Origin: Acidisarcina polymorpha
Lineage (GTDB): Bacteria; Acidobacteriota; Terriglobia; Terriglobales; Acidobacteriaceae
Assembly (NCBI RefSeq): GCF_003330725.1
Contig: NZ_CP030840.1
Location: forward strand, 6,380,116 to 6,444,115
DNA: 64,000 nucleotides
Reading direction: 5' to 3'
This document shows, piece after piece, positions 43,248 through 53,024 of the stretch. The position numbers and the translations under genes were made by a program. The notes under the pieces are model-generated. The model saw nothing but the letters and a program-made list of their open reading frames with translations, was not told where the DNA came from and ran no database searches. Positions within the stretch are counted from its first letter, which is position 1; each line of letters starts with the position of its first letter.

Positions 43248-44840
43248 ATGGCAGTTACCCGTAGAGCCTTCCTCACCCGCATTGGCCAGCTCGGCGGATA
43301 TGGAGCTGCCTTCACCTTCATGCAGCAGCTCGGCTTGTTGCCGGCGATGGGGGTGACCCACGAACAAGCCAAGCTCAGAAAAGTCCCAGGCAATGGCGCC
43401 ACCGTGGTGATCCTTGGTGGAGGCATCGCCGGCCTGATCTCTGCCTATGAACTCGGCAGGCTCGGATATCGATGTACTCTGCTCGAGGCCCGCGATCGCG
43501 TCGGCGGCCGCAACTGGACCGTCCGCCGCGGTGTCAAGATCGAGTTCACCGACGGGTTTACTCAGAACTGTGAATGGGAGGAGGGAAATTATCAAAACTT
43601 CGGTCCCGGCCGCCTTCCCTCCATCCATACCACCATGCTTGGGTATTGCCGCGAGCTCAACATCCCGCTTGAGGTTGAGGTCAATACATCACGCTGCACC
43701 CTTCTTCAATCCGACAAGCTGAACGGCGGCGCGGCGGTCGAGCAACGGCGGATGATCAACGACACTCGGGGCCATGTCTCCGAACTTCTCGCCAAATCCA
43801 TCAACAAAGGCGCCCTCGATCAGGATCTTACCTCCGAGGACAAGGAGCGAATGCTCACCTTCCTCCGCGAATATGGCGACCTGAGTCACGACTTTCTCTT
43901 CAAAGGCACCGACCGTTCCGGATTCAAAATCCCACCCGGCGCCGGCAAGGAAGATCCCACCGCCATCGATCCCTTGCCGATGCACGCTTTGCTCGATGCC
44001 GATCTATGGCAGGGTTTGCTCTCGGAAGATGCCATCGACTGGCAGGCCACGATGTTCCAGCCGGTCGGCGGCATGGACCTCATCCCGAAGGCCTTCGCCA
44101 AGCAACTAGGAGATGTTATCCGGTACCAGGCTGACGTCCAAAAGATACGCCACGATCATGAGGGTGTGACCGTCACCTATCTGGATTGCAAGACGGGCCA
44201 GACCGTGACCATCAAGGCGGATTACTGCATCTGCAACATACCCCTGCCGGTTCTCCAAACCATCGATGCCGACTTTGCCCCGGATGTCCGCGAGGTGATC
44301 GCTGCCGGCGCCTATGACTCCTCCTCCAAAATCGCCTGGGAGTCTCGCCGCTTCTGGGAACAGGACTACAACATCTACGGTGGCATTTCTTACCTTCGCC
44401 AGCCAGTCGAGATCGTCTGGTATCCCAGCGCCAGAATGTTTACGCCCACCGGCATCATCGTTGGCGGTTATGCCGACAACGAGTCCGGCACTCCCTTCGG
44501 CGATCTCAGAACGGTTGAGGCAAAAATAAGCGCCTCCCGCCAAGCGATCGAGCTGCTTCATCCCGGCCACGGTAAAGAACTCACCAGGCCGCTTTACGTC
44601 AACTGGGGCAAAATCCCCTACGCGCTGGGCGGTTGGCTTAGCGACTACAGCGGGAAATCGATCCAGCGGCTGCTTGAACCCGACGGCCGCATCTACTTCG
44701 CCGGGGACTACACCAGCCACTTGAGCGGCTGGCAAGAGGGTGCTGCACTCTCCGCGTATCGGAGCATGAACCAGATCGGCATCGAGGTCGAGAAGAAGAG
44801 GCCGGATCCGCCCTTCAGCAGTTCAGCCGCCCTGAGTTAG
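43248..44840 (+). CDS. Tat-exported flavin monoamine oxidase / L-amino-acid oxidase family protein
   Basis: FAD enzyme that oxidises an amine or amino acid. The N-terminus is a twin-arginine signal (TRRAFLTRIGQLGG) with a hydrophobic stretch, so the folded flavoprotein is probably sent to the periplasm. The FAD motif VVILGGGIAGLISAYELG begins near residue 50, followed by LLEARDRVGGRNWT; the C-terminal block is RIYFAGDYTSHLSGWQEGAALSAYRS, typical of amine oxidases. The 530 residues match the bacterial amine/tryptophan-monooxygenase group. The substrate is not determinable. It lies after the receptor terminator and before TolQ. Confidence 0.9.
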   Translation: MAVTRRAFLTRIGQLGGYGAAFTFMQQLGLLPAMGVTHEQAKLRKVPGNGATVVILGGGIAGLISAYELGRLGYRCTLLEARDRVGGRNWTVRRGVKIEFTDGFTQNCEWEEGNYQNFGPGRLPSIHTTMLGYCRELNIPLEVEVNTSRCTLLQSDKLNGGAAVEQRRMINDTRGHVSELLAKSINKGALDQDLTSEDKERMLTFLREYGDLSHDFLFKGTDRSGFKIPPGAGKEDPTAIDPLPMHALLDADLWQGLLSEDAIDWQATMFQPVGGMDLIPKAFAKQLGDVIRYQADVQKIRHDHEGVTVTYLDCKTGQTVTIKADYCICNIPLPVLQTIDADFAPDVREVIAAGAYDSSSKIAWESRRFWEQDYNIYGGISYLRQPVEIVWYPSARMFTPTGIIVGGYADNESGTPFGDLRTVEAKISASRQAIELLHPGHGKELTRPLYVNWGKIPYALGGWLSDYSGKSIQRLLEPDGRIYFAGDYTSHLSGWQEGAALSAYRSMNQIGIEVEKKRPDPPFSSSAALS

Positions 44841-44926
44841 GGAGAGACAAGCCGCCTGTGATGGAACCGGATTTGCACTAGCAACTTTCAACGCCCAGCC
44901 CAGTCTGCTAACGTGAAAGCTGGGCA

Positions 44927-45706
44927 ATGATACTCATCCACAGCTTTACAAGTATTCTCATGCTACAGGCAGACTCGTCTGCGGCGGCACCGCCGCCCGC
45001 CAGTGGCAGCGCTATCGTCGAAATGCTGCAAAACAGCGGTCCGATCGCCCTGACCGTGCTCGGCATTCTGGCGCTGTCGAGCCTGTTTTCCTGGGGCGTC
45101 ATTCTGGCTAAGCTGTCGAGCTTCGGCCGAGCTCGCACTCAGAGCCAGCGCTTTCTCCGCGCCTTCCGCAAGGCGGGCCGTCTTCAGGAGATCTCCGCCG
45201 TGAGCGAGCAGTTCAAGCCTAGCCCCCTGGTCAGCGTCTTCGACGAAGTCTACGAGACCTACCGGCGCCAGACGGGAGGGTCCGGACCTCCGCGCAATAT
45301 CGTTTCTCTGGAGCGCTCCGCGCAGACTGCTGCAAGCGAGGCCCTCACCGTCATGGAACGCCGCATGACCTGGTTGGCCACGATCGGGGCGGTTTCGCCC
45401 TTCGTTGGGCTCTTCGGCACCATCATGGGCATCGTGGACGCCTTCCACGGTCTCGGCACCGCGGGAACCGCGACCCTCCGGGCAGTCGCGCCGGGTATCT
45501 CCGAGGCACTCATTACCACTGCTGCTGGGCTGGTGGTCGCGGTGCCGGCGGTGATCGCCTATAACCAGTTCACGGCCCGGGTGCGGGAGTTCGGCGCGCG
45601 CATGGATGACTTTGCCCGCGAGCTGCTCAACAGCATGGAAGATTCCACGCTTCGGCCCGCGCAAGACCCAGCCGAAAGAGAGGCCGCTCGTGGCCTTCAG
45701 CGTTAG
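44927..45706 (+). CDS. tolQ: TolQ/ExbB/MotA-family proton-channel protein
   Basis: Inner-membrane stator of a TolQ/TolR-type or ExbB/ExbD motor that uses the proton gradient to drive outer-membrane processes. Three hydrophobic segments are seen (IALTVLGILALSSLFSWGVIL, WLATIGAVSPFVGLFGTIMGI, ALITTAAGLVVAVPAVIAY), the last two carrying the conserved TIGAVSPFVGLFGTVxG-type motif. A long cytoplasmic loop lies between helix 1 and 2. The TolR-like gene overlaps the 3' end by 17 bases. No TolA, TolB or Pal is in the window, and assignment to Tol rather than ExbBD is by resemblance. Confidence 0.9.
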   Translation: MILIHSFTSILMLQADSSAAAPPPASGSAIVEMLQNSGPIALTVLGILALSSLFSWGVILAKLSSFGRARTQSQRFLRAFRKAGRLQEISAVSEQFKPSPLVSVFDEVYETYRRQTGGSGPPRNIVSLERSAQTAASEALTVMERRMTWLATIGAVSPFVGLFGTIMGIVDAFHGLGTAGTATLRAVAPGISEALITTAAGLVVAVPAVIAYNQFTARVREFGARMDDFARELLNSMEDSTLRPAQDPAEREAARGLQR

Positions 45707-46118
45707 TAACGGGGGCAACTTCCGCACTCAGACCGCACTTGCCGAGATCAACATCACGCCACTCGTCGATGTGGTGCTGGTGCTGCTGGTCATCTTCATG
45801 ATCTCTGCCCCGGTGCTTCAATCCGGCATCGAGGTTGCCGTTCCAAAAACTAAGACCGTCCGCGAGATCACGGAACAACGCCAGGTCGTCACCATCGATC
45901 GCGAACAACGCGTTTTTCTTGGCGACCAACCCATCAACCTGGCCGACCTGCCCACCCGCCTTCGTAAATCGAACGGAGACGAAACCAAGCAGGTTATCTA
46001 CCTGCGAGCCGACGAAAAAGTCCCCTTCGGGGCCTTCGCCTCGGTGATGGATGCCGTGAAACAAGCCGGCATCACGAACATCAGCATCGTCACTCAGCCT
46101 TTAGATAACAGAAAATAG
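45690..46118 (+). CDS. tolR: ExbD/TolR-family protein
   Basis: Partner of the TolQ-like protein. From the GTG at 45690 (AGAGAGG six bases upstream) the 142-residue protein has a short cytoplasmic lead, one transmembrane helix with the functional Asp (NITPLVDVVLVLLVIFMISAP) and a periplasmic domain ending in YLRADEKVPFGAFASVMDAVKQAGI, all typical of ExbD/TolR. The overlap with the upstream gene indicates coupled translation. A longer frame to 45606 reads through tolQ and is not the real start. Confidence 0.92.
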   Translation: MAFSVSNGGNFRTQTALAEINITPLVDVVLVLLVIFMISAPVLQSGIEVAVPKTKTVREITEQRQVVTIDREQRVFLGDQPINLADLPTRLRKSNGDETKQVIYLRADEKVPFGAFASVMDAVKQAGITNISIVTQPLDNRK

Positions 46119-46310
46119 GTTCGGCTCCCCTCCTATCACACTCCTGCCGTAGCCCCAACTCAGACTTTGGTCGACATGTGCACGAGGGGCGGCCATCGGC
46201 CTCTCGTGTGAGCATCCGCAGCGGCATACAACGAATCCCACACTCAGATCAAAATTTCCCGATGTACCGTTCCGGCCCCTGCTCTAACTCTTTAGCCTGC
46301 TGGTTCTTCG

Positions 46311-47873
46311 ATGCCACCTGAACAAGCTCAGAATGCTGGAGTGAACCCCTGGCTCATCGCCACTTCGGTGATGCTGGCGACGTTTATGGAGGTGCTTGAC
46401 ACTGCCATCGCTTCAGTTGCCCTACCGTACATCGCCGGTTCCCTCTCGGCGTCGAACGATGAAGCCACCTGGGTGCTGACCAGCTATCTGGTCGCCAACG
46501 CCGTCATCCTCCCCGCGAGCAACTGGTTCGCGCTCAAATTCGGGCGTAAGAATTTCCTCGTCAGTTGCGTCACTATCTTTACGATTTCGTCCTTTTTCTG
46601 CGGCGCGGCGCCGACGCTGCCACTCATGCTCCTCGCCCGGATCATTCAGGGGGCCGGCGGCGGCGCTCTGCAGCCGCTCTCTCAAGCCATCCTGCTCGAA
46701 AGCTTTCCGCCTGAGAAACGCGGCGCGGCGATGGCCGTCTTCGCCTTCGGCGTCGTGGTCGCCCCCGTCATTGGACCCACTCTCGGCGGCTGGCTCACCG
46801 ATACCTACAGCTGGCGTTATGCCTTCTACATCAACATCCCCGTCGGAATCGTGGCAGTCGTCATGATTAGCCGCTTCGTCAAGGACCCTCCCTACATCGC
46901 CAACGCGAAGGTGCCGCCCTTCGACAACATCGGTTTCGGTCTGCTCGCCGTCTGGACCGGATGCCTCCAGGTCATCCTCGACAAAGGCCAGGAAGACGAT
47001 TGGTTCGGGGCCGTTTGGATCCGCTGGGCCGCGTTCTTCTTGGTAACTTCCTTCGTGTGGTTTCTCGTCCACTCGTGGCGAAAGAAGAACCCCTTAGTCA
47101 ATCTGCGAATCTTTAAGGATTGGAACTTCGCCATCGGCTGCTGCTTGATCGCCATGTTCGGCGTCTCGATCTACTCCACCATCACCGTGCTGCCGCTCTT
47201 CTATCAGGAGCTGCTCGGGTATACCGCCTTCACCGCCGGTCTGGTCGCCGGCCCTCGCGGCATCGGGTCCATTCTCGGCATGCCGATCATTGGCTGGCTG
47301 GGCAATAAAGTCGACCCAAGATATCTACTGACCTTCGGATTTCTGGTCTTCGGCCTCTGCTCCATCTACTTCGGCAATGTCGATCTGGACATCGGTCCTA
47401 CCACGTTGCTCATCCCCATCGTGATCACCGGCTTCGCCCTCAGCTTTGTCTTCGTACCGATCACTACTCAAGCCTATGGAACGCTCCATAATGAGCAGAT
47501 TGGCAATGCCAGCGGCATCTTCAACCTGATGAGAAATATCGGCGGCTCGATCGGCATCTCGGTGGCCCAGACGCTGCTCACACGCCGCGCCGATTCCCAT
47601 CAGAACGAGATCCTGAACTACGTGCCTCGGTCCAGCTACTACTATCAACAACGCGTTGGTCAGATCGCCAGTTATCTCGGCCGCCAGACCAATCCCGCGA
47701 ACGCGACCGCCGCAGCCCGCAGCCAGGTCTACCAGCAGCTCAATGCGCAAGCGCTGTTATGGGCATTCGTCGACGTTTTTCGTTGGACTGGGCTGCTCTG
47801 CTTCAGCGCCGTGGCGCTCGTCTGGCTCTTCCGTAAAGTGAAGCCGGGCCGGGCTCCCGCCGGGGCTCACTGA
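46311..47873 (+). CDS. DHA2-family MFS multidrug exporter (EmrB/QacA type)
   Basis: Proton-driven drug or metabolite exporter with about 14 transmembrane helices in 520 residues. Motifs of the DHA2 family are present: VMLATFMEVLDTAIASVALPYIAGSL at helix 1, the loop NWFALKFGRKNFL, and the antiporter segment in helix 5 (GVVVAPVIGPTLGGWLTD). It stands alone after tolR with a 190-base gap and no linked membrane-fusion protein. Export of the NRPS product is possible from proximity but the gene is more than 8 kb away and on the other strand. Confidence 0.93.
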   Translation: MPPEQAQNAGVNPWLIATSVMLATFMEVLDTAIASVALPYIAGSLSASNDEATWVLTSYLVANAVILPASNWFALKFGRKNFLVSCVTIFTISSFFCGAAPTLPLMLLARIIQGAGGGALQPLSQAILLESFPPEKRGAAMAVFAFGVVVAPVIGPTLGGWLTDTYSWRYAFYINIPVGIVAVVMISRFVKDPPYIANAKVPPFDNIGFGLLAVWTGCLQVILDKGQEDDWFGAVWIRWAAFFLVTSFVWFLVHSWRKKNPLVNLRIFKDWNFAIGCCLIAMFGVSIYSTITVLPLFYQELLGYTAFTAGLVAGPRGIGSILGMPIIGWLGNKVDPRYLLTFGFLVFGLCSIYFGNVDLDIGPTTLLIPIVITGFALSFVFVPITTQAYGTLHNEQIGNASGIFNLMRNIGGSIGISVAQTLLTRRADSHQNEILNYVPRSSYYYQQRVGQIASYLGRQTNPANATAAARSQVYQQLNAQALLWAFVDVFRWTGLLCFSAVALVWLFRKVKPGRAPAGAH

Positions 47874-47963
47874 TCCACCAAACTCTATGCGGCTGAGACC
47901 CGTGCAGCCACGTGCGAGCCGAGCCCCATGCGAGCCCGCCTGTATCCCCGATGCGCCGGTAAG

Positions 47964-50093
47964 CTACCCTGCCATGGCAGCCAATAACGCGTTCGCATCA
48001 TGCACTGGCGGTAAACAGGCATTTCCCCGGCAAACGACCGCCATCACGCCATCCTCGATCCCGGGCAGCGCCGGTAAAGTCTCCGCCAGCATGGGCGGTA
48101 AACTCAGCGGCGAAATCTGCTCCGCGCCCAGGCGGATCACGCTCTTGTTCACCGCGTAACCGGCCAGCGCCGTTGCCTTCAGGCGACGCGCCTCATCGCC
48201 TTCGCCAATCACCACCACCTGCGTCGGGGCCTGTAAATATTGCTGCAGCGCCAATCCATAACTCCCCGCATACAATCCAAAGTGCTCCACGATTCCGGCG
48301 AAGTTCTCCAAGGTGTCCTCTGCCCTTTCGCGAAGGTCCTGGCGGCCGTTCAGATGCTCCAGGCGCAGCAGCGCAATTACTGCCGAAGGATTTCCCGCTG
48401 GTGTCGGCGTATCCTGCAGCGGCTTCCGCCGCGCGCTCAATGCGCCCAGCACCTTTCCTTCTGTAGGCAGCTCGGCGTCGAAAAAGCCGCCCCCGACCAG
48501 ATCGTAGAACCGCGCCACCATCGCGTCCCCTATCTGCTCGGCAGCCTTGTAATACTTTATCTCTCCAGTTGCTTCCCAGCCATCAAGACAAGCTTCCACC
48601 GTGAATGCATAGTCGTCGAGGACCCCGCAAATCCGTTCCTTTGGCTTGTCACTTCCGGCATAGGAAATCACATGCGCCAGGCCCGACTCTTCATTCCAAG
48701 CCTCGGCCAGTATGCGATCGAGTGTCTTCAATGCAAAAGCGACCGTTGACCCCAGATGCAGCACCCGTCCCGCCTGCAGATAAGCCGAGACCGCCATCGC
48801 ATTCCAGGAGGTATAGATCGTCTTATCGAGGAATGGAGCTGACCGCTCCAGCCGTGCCGCATACAGTTTCTTGGACGCCGAGGCAATCCGCGCTTGCACC
48901 TCCGGAACCGGCAGCTTCAACCGCCGCGCCGTGTCGTCCAGCGTGAAATTCACATGCAAGACGTTCTTTTGCGGATTGTGGTGCATGTCGCCCACATGGC
49001 CGATGTGATAGTGCAGCTCCACGACGGAAAGCTCCTCCGGCGTCAGCACCGCAGCCGCCTCTTCGCGTGTCCAGGTGAAGTAATCCCCATCGTCATCAAG
49101 CGTCACGTCGGCGTCCTGCGAGGCATAGAAGCCGCCGCGCTCCCGGTCCGTCAACCACTCGTCCATCCAGCGGATGATGTCCTTCGCCACTCGCGCAAAT
49201 TCCGGATTCACAAATGTCTGGTAAGCATGCGCATAGTTCTTCAACAGCCCGGCATTGTCATACAGCATCTTCTCGAAATGCGGCACGACCCATCGCTCGT
49301 CCACCGAATAGCGATGAAACCCGCCGGCGAGCTGGTCGTAGATTCCGCCCAGCGCCATCTTCTCGAGCGTCACCACTACCGTCTTCTTCGCAGCCTCGTC
49401 GCCGGTACGGCCTACAACATCAATCAACAGATCGAGCGCCGAGGGATGCGGAAACTTCGGCTGCGACCCGAACCCGCCATGTTGCGCATCAAACTGCCCC
49501 ACCGCATGGCTCACCAGCTTATCGACCAATGTCGCGCTCAACTGCCCGGAGCGGCCGGCAAACGTTTCGCCATGTTCGATCGCCGCCATCACGCTTCCAG
49601 CCGTGTCGGTGACCTCGGTGCGCTGTTTCTTCCACACCTCGGCCATGGTCCGCAACACCCGCTCGAAGCTCGGCCGGCCATAGCGCTCTTCCGGAGGAAA
49701 ATACGTTCCTCCAAAGTACGGCTTGCCATCGGGCGTCAAGACCGCCGTCAGCGGCCACCCACCCTGTCCGCTCATTGACTGGACCGCCGCCTGATAGCGG
49801 CTGTCCACATCCGGCCGTTCGTCCCGATCGACTTTGATGGCAACGAAGTGCTCATTGACGACGGCCGCCAACTTCGGGTCTTCATAGGACTCGCGGTCCA
49901 TCACATGGCACCAGTGACACCAGACCGCGCCAATATCCAGGAGAATGGGCTTATCTTCGCGAGCAGCTTTCGCAAACGCCTCTTCGCTCCATTCATGCCA
50001 TTGCACCGGCTGATGCATGGCCGAGCGAAGGTAGGCGGAAGAAGCGTCTTTCAGAGAGTTATTAGAGGCGTGAACTGTGGAATCAGTAGTCAT
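47964..50093 (-). CDS. YyaL/SSP411-like thioredoxin-domain protein
   Basis: A 709-residue protein of the YyaL (DUF255) family: an N-terminal thioredoxin-like domain with AVWCHWCHVMDRESYED, including a CxxC (CHWC), followed by an alpha/alpha-barrel resembling glycosidase or epimerase folds (GGFGSQPKFPHPS, GGIYDQLAGGFHRYSVDERWVVPHFEKMLYDNA). Members are found in all kingdoms; human SPATA20 is one. No reaction is established, so this entry gives the family only. The ATG at 50093 fits the family start shortly before SSAYLRSAMHQPVQWHEW. Confidence 0.93.
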   Translation of the reverse strand: MTTDSTVHASNNSLKDASSAYLRSAMHQPVQWHEWSEEAFAKAAREDKPILLDIGAVWCHWCHVMDRESYEDPKLAAVVNEHFVAIKVDRDERPDVDSRYQAAVQSMSGQGGWPLTAVLTPDGKPYFGGTYFPPEERYGRPSFERVLRTMAEVWKKQRTEVTDTAGSVMAAIEHGETFAGRSGQLSATLVDKLVSHAVGQFDAQHGGFGSQPKFPHPSALDLLIDVVGRTGDEAAKKTVVVTLEKMALGGIYDQLAGGFHRYSVDERWVVPHFEKMLYDNAGLLKNYAHAYQTFVNPEFARVAKDIIRWMDEWLTDRERGGFYASQDADVTLDDDGDYFTWTREEAAAVLTPEELSVVELHYHIGHVGDMHHNPQKNVLHVNFTLDDTARRLKLPVPEVQARIASASKKLYAARLERSAPFLDKTIYTSWNAMAVSAYLQAGRVLHLGSTVAFALKTLDRILAEAWNEESGLAHVISYAGSDKPKERICGVLDDYAFTVEACLDGWEATGEIKYYKAAEQIGDAMVARFYDLVGGGFFDAELPTEGKVLGALSARRKPLQDTPTPAGNPSAVIALLRLEHLNGRQDLRERAEDTLENFAGIVEHFGLYAGSYGLALQQYLQAPTQVVVIGEGDEARRLKATALAGYAVNKSVIRLGAEQISPLSLPPMLAETLPALPGIEDGVMAVVCRGNACLPPVHDANALLAAMAG

Positions 50094-50178
50094 CGCTTCA
50101 AGTTTAGAGTATTTCGGCGAAAGGCGAGGATTCGCGAAACCACACTCCTCTCGCCGAACGACTCTAACCGGGGCTCAG

Positions 50179-50583
50179 CTAGCGCCTGCCGCCAATGTGG
50201 CCGCGTCCATCATGCATTTCATTGCCATGAAAGTTGGCGGGAGGATGCTCTCGGCCTACTTCCACTCGATCGCCGGGATGCGGTATCGGACCGTGGTAAC
50301 CATGGTCGGGATGAAAGTGATTATCGACATAGCCATGGAAGTCGTGCGGGCCATGGAACCAGGGACCAGCACCGATAAACACTCCACCCGGGAACCACTC
50401 AGGTCCATAGTACCCGTAGGGAGCACACGCATATGGCGGAGCCTCATAGTAGCCATAAGGGCATACCGGTGCGACTCCAATGTTGACGCTGACTTGAGCC
50501 TCGGAAGGCTTGCCAGCTGCTGCAAGAACGGAAAGACCAGCGAATGCAGAAATCACTGCATACTTTAATCTGCGCACGTACAT
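50179..50583 (-). CDS. Small secreted Tyr/Gly/His-rich protein
   Basis: A 134-residue exported protein with a signal peptide (AVISAFAGLSVLAAAGKPSEAQ). The mature chain contains CPYGYYEAPPYACAPYGYYGPEWFPGGVFIGAGPWFHG, cited here only by its YGYY and GPEWF cores, then a His/Gly-rich tail. Similar short proteins with two PYGYY units and two Cys occur in many proteobacteria and acidobacteria without assigned function. AGAGG precedes the start. The two Cys in the YGYY region could form a disulfide and the His-rich tail could bind metal; both are inference. Confidence 0.72.
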   Translation of the reverse strand: MYVRRLKYAVISAFAGLSVLAAAGKPSEAQVSVNIGVAPVCPYGYYEAPPYACAPYGYYGPEWFPGGVFIGAGPWFHGPHDFHGYVDNHFHPDHGYHGPIPHPGDRVEVGREHPPANFHGNEMHDGRGHIGGRR

Positions 50584-50753
50584 TTACACCTCTGCAGCTT
50601 AGAAGGCGTAAAAACGTCCCAGAGTTGTTCAATCTATGCAGGGTCACGGCCGAAGATAGATCATCCAAAAAGTTTCACTATCCAGGGTTTTTTTCCGAGA
50701 AGCGCTTCAGCCGAAAACATCATCCGCTGACACTCTACTGCTCTCGGAGCAAA

Positions 50754-51233
50754 TCAAGTTAGCCGTCCCTTCGCCGTGGGGGGATGAGACGTCAGGCTCA
50801 TGTAAACCGCGGTCGCCACCGTTGCCAGGATCACCAGCAACAGCGAATAAAGTGTGAAGAGATAGACCCCCAGACCGGTGTCGGGATACACAAGTCTCCA
50901 CACCTTGAACTCAACCAGCACCGCGGTCCACCCCAGCGCCGCGCTGAGCCAGATGGTGCGCTTCTGATTGCTCAGCAACCATTCCTCTCGAAGCAGCAGG
51001 GCAGCTGGCAGCATCCCGCATAGCCACCCTAACCCGGCAATTGGCAAAGTCCAAGCCAGCCACACTGCGGCGCCCCAGCACAGCGACGCCGTCAATGGCT
51101 GCAGACCGCCATCCCGGTTCCCCAGCATTCTCACTAGCACGATCGGGAGCGTCACCACGATGGCTGACGCCCAGCCCAGAAAAACCGCCAGCACCGATCT
51201 TCGAATTCTTGCCCCAGCCACCCTGAGGCTCAT
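50754..51233 (-). CDS. Small membrane protein of unknown function
   Basis: A 159-residue protein with four predicted transmembrane segments (SVLAVFLGWASAIVVTLPIVLV, WGAAVWLAWTLPIAGLGWLCG, TIWLSAALGWTAVLVEF, GVYLFTLYSLLLVILATVATAV). The start ATG at 51233 overlaps the M20 peptidase stop as ATGA, so the pair is translationally coupled; the longer frame to 51362 reads back into the peptidase. No family is recognised. Confidence 0.7.
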   Translation of the reverse strand: MSLRVAGARIRRSVLAVFLGWASAIVVTLPIVLVRMLGNRDGGLQPLTASLCWGAAVWLAWTLPIAGLGWLCGMLPAALLLREEWLLSNQKRTIWLSAALGWTAVLVEFKVWRLVYPDTGLGVYLFTLYSLLLVILATVATAVYMSLTSHPPTAKGRLT

Positions 51234-52252
51234 CGGAGCAGTCGTACTGCGACCTCGGTATAAAGATCGATCGCCTGGAACAACTCTTTCTTCGCCAGCT
51301 TCTCGTATGGAGTGTGCGCCACATGGATCGATCCAGGCCCCAGCAACAGCGGCTCGCCCCAATTGGTCAGCGCCGGGATATCGGTCGTGAACGCGGCCAC
51401 CATGGTTTCCAGGCCTTCGATCTTTCGCATGCGGATGAACGGAATCTCCAGCGTGAACTCGACCGTTGCCAGTCCCTCCACCGCTGCCTCAATCTTCGCT
51501 CGAAGCTCTTCAGAAGGGCCGACCAACCGCACCAGTACATGCGCCTCGGCCGCGTCGGCAATGACGTTCGGAGCATGCCCGCCCTCGATCATCCCGATAT
51601 TCAGCGTGCTCGATCCGACATCCTCGACCATCGGGAGATCGAGCGCAAGCACCCGCTCCAGAGCCAAGACGAGCTTATGGATCGCGCTTTCTCCAAGCTC
51701 CGGATAGGCTGAATGACCCATTTTCCCTGAAGCGCGGATCGTCGCCCGCAATGCTCCCTTTGAGGCCAATGCCAGGCGATTATCGGTCGGCTCCCCGTTG
51801 ATCAGAAATTGGCTTCCCTTTGGGTGTTCATTCGCCACCCGGGCTCCCGCCGAATCGCGCTCTTCGCCCACCACAAACAGTAGTCCGACTTTGATGCCCA
51901 TCTCTCGCAAGCGAACCGCCGCCGCCGTCTGGGCCGCAATGATTCCCTTGGCATCGCAGCTTCCCCGGCCATAGATGAACTCCTGGTCCTCGCTGCTCGC
52001 AAGAAATGGAGGCACGGTGTCCATATGCGTCGATAAAACTACGTCCGGCTGAACTCCGTCGGTCGAGGCATACACGTTGAAACGGTCGCCGGCTTGACGG
52101 CTCTCCGGCGGCTGCGGAACGGCCATTCGCTCCACCTCGAATTTCAGGCCAAAGAGATACCTCTCGAGCCAGACGCCGACTTCGCCTTCGTTATAGGTGA
52201 TCGATTCGATGTCGATCAAACTGCGTGTGAGATGAACCGGATCGAGTGCCAT
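51230..52252 (-). CDS. M20-family (ArgE/DapE-like) metallopeptidase
   Basis: Cytoplasmic zinc amidohydrolase of about 340 residues. Family elements are the metal-binding VVLSTHMDTVPP, GRGSCDAKGIIAAQ, GLLFVVGEERDSAGA (catalytic Glu and metal Glu) and a lid domain with MGHSAYPELGESAIHKL; the last metal His is in GPGSIHVAHTPYEKL. The sequence is nearest to ArgE/DapE-type deacetylases and related LysK-like enzymes, but the substrate is not fixed. Start is taken as the ATG at 52252; a TTG lies just before it. The downstream membrane gene is coupled by ATGA overlap. Confidence 0.9.
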   Translation of the reverse strand: MALDPVHLTRSLIDIESITYNEGEVGVWLERYLFGLKFEVERMAVPQPPESRQAGDRFNVYASTDGVQPDVVLSTHMDTVPPFLASSEDQEFIYGRGSCDAKGIIAAQTAAAVRLREMGIKVGLLFVVGEERDSAGARVANEHPKGSQFLINGEPTDNRLALASKGALRATIRASGKMGHSAYPELGESAIHKLVLALERVLALDLPMVEDVGSSTLNIGMIEGGHAPNVIADAAEAHVLVRLVGPSEELRAKIEAAVEGLATVEFTLEIPFIRMRKIEGLETMVAAFTTDIPALTNWGEPLLLGPGSIHVAHTPYEKLAKKELFQAIDLYTEVAVRLLR

Positions 52253-52346
52253 CAAGACCCAGAATACATGGCCCCTGCCTGGAGACCACGTCGATACAAT
52301 AGAGCCAGTAACTCGACAGCCACTGAATGGGAATTAGAACCGAAAC

Positions 52347-53024
52347 ATGAATCCAACCTTCGCGTCTTCCGCCATTCGCAGTGTGGACGACCTCCGCGGT
52401 CCTGCCGGCCAACTCGAAGCCCTGCTCAACGCCGGAAATCCCGCCGCTGCATACTCCGCCCTCGTCTGCCATCCTCACCCGCTTTTCGGCGGCACCATGC
52501 ATAATAAAGTTGCCTATCATGCCATGAAGGCGTTTGGTTCCTTTGGCTTTCCGGTGCTCCGCTTCAACTTTCGCGGCGCCGGACTTAGCGAAGGCGTCCA
52601 CGACCATGGCCGCGGTGAACGCGAAGATGTCCGCGCCGCTGTCGACTGGTTGAGCAACGAATTCAATCTTCCGATTCTCTTTGCTGGCTTCTCCTTCGGA
52701 GCGAACGTCGGCCTTCGAGCCTGTTGCGGGGACCAGCGGGTGCACGGACTTGTCGCCCTCGGTACTCCCGTCCATGCCGAAGGGCGCGACTATCACTATG
52801 AATTTCTTGCCAACTGCAGGGCTCCCAAGCTCTTCGTCAGCGGGACGGCGGACAAGTATGGGCCGGTCGCCCTGGTAGAAGCCGCCGTCAGCCTTGCGCC
52901 GCCACCCACTGAGTTAGTCTGGATACCGGAAGCGGACCACTTCTTTGCCGGTCAACTCGACCGGATGCAAGACGCCATCCACAATTGGGTTGACGCGCAC
53001 TTCCTGGCAGTAAGGCCGCAATGA
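52347..53024 (+). CDS. Alpha/beta hydrolase (COG2945 type)
   Basis: A 225-residue hydrolase. The fold is seen from ALVCHPHPLFGGTM, FNFRGAGLSEG (oxyanion strand), the nucleophile elbow GFSFGA with the active Ser, VSGTADKYG with the acid and PEADHFFAG with the His. Members of this group act on small esters or peptides of unknown identity. Its TGA overlaps the glycerate-kinase ATG (ATGA at 53021-53024), so both are coupled. Confidence 0.9.
   Translation: MNPTFASSAIRSVDDLRGPAGQLEALLNAGNPAAAYSALVCHPHPLFGGTMHNKVAYHAMKAFGSFGFPVLRFNFRGAGLSEGVHDHGRGEREDVRAAVDWLSNEFNLPILFAGFSFGANVGLRACCGDQRVHGLVALGTPVHAEGRDYHYEFLANCRAPKLFVSGTADKYGPVALVEAAVSLAPPPTELVWIPEADHFFAGQLDRMQDAIHNWVDAHFLAVRPQ

Noticed and set aside
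48894-49778. Rightward open frame opposite the YyaL-like gene
   Set aside because: Composition and position fit a mirror frame of a GC-rich gene; the leftward frame has clear homology.
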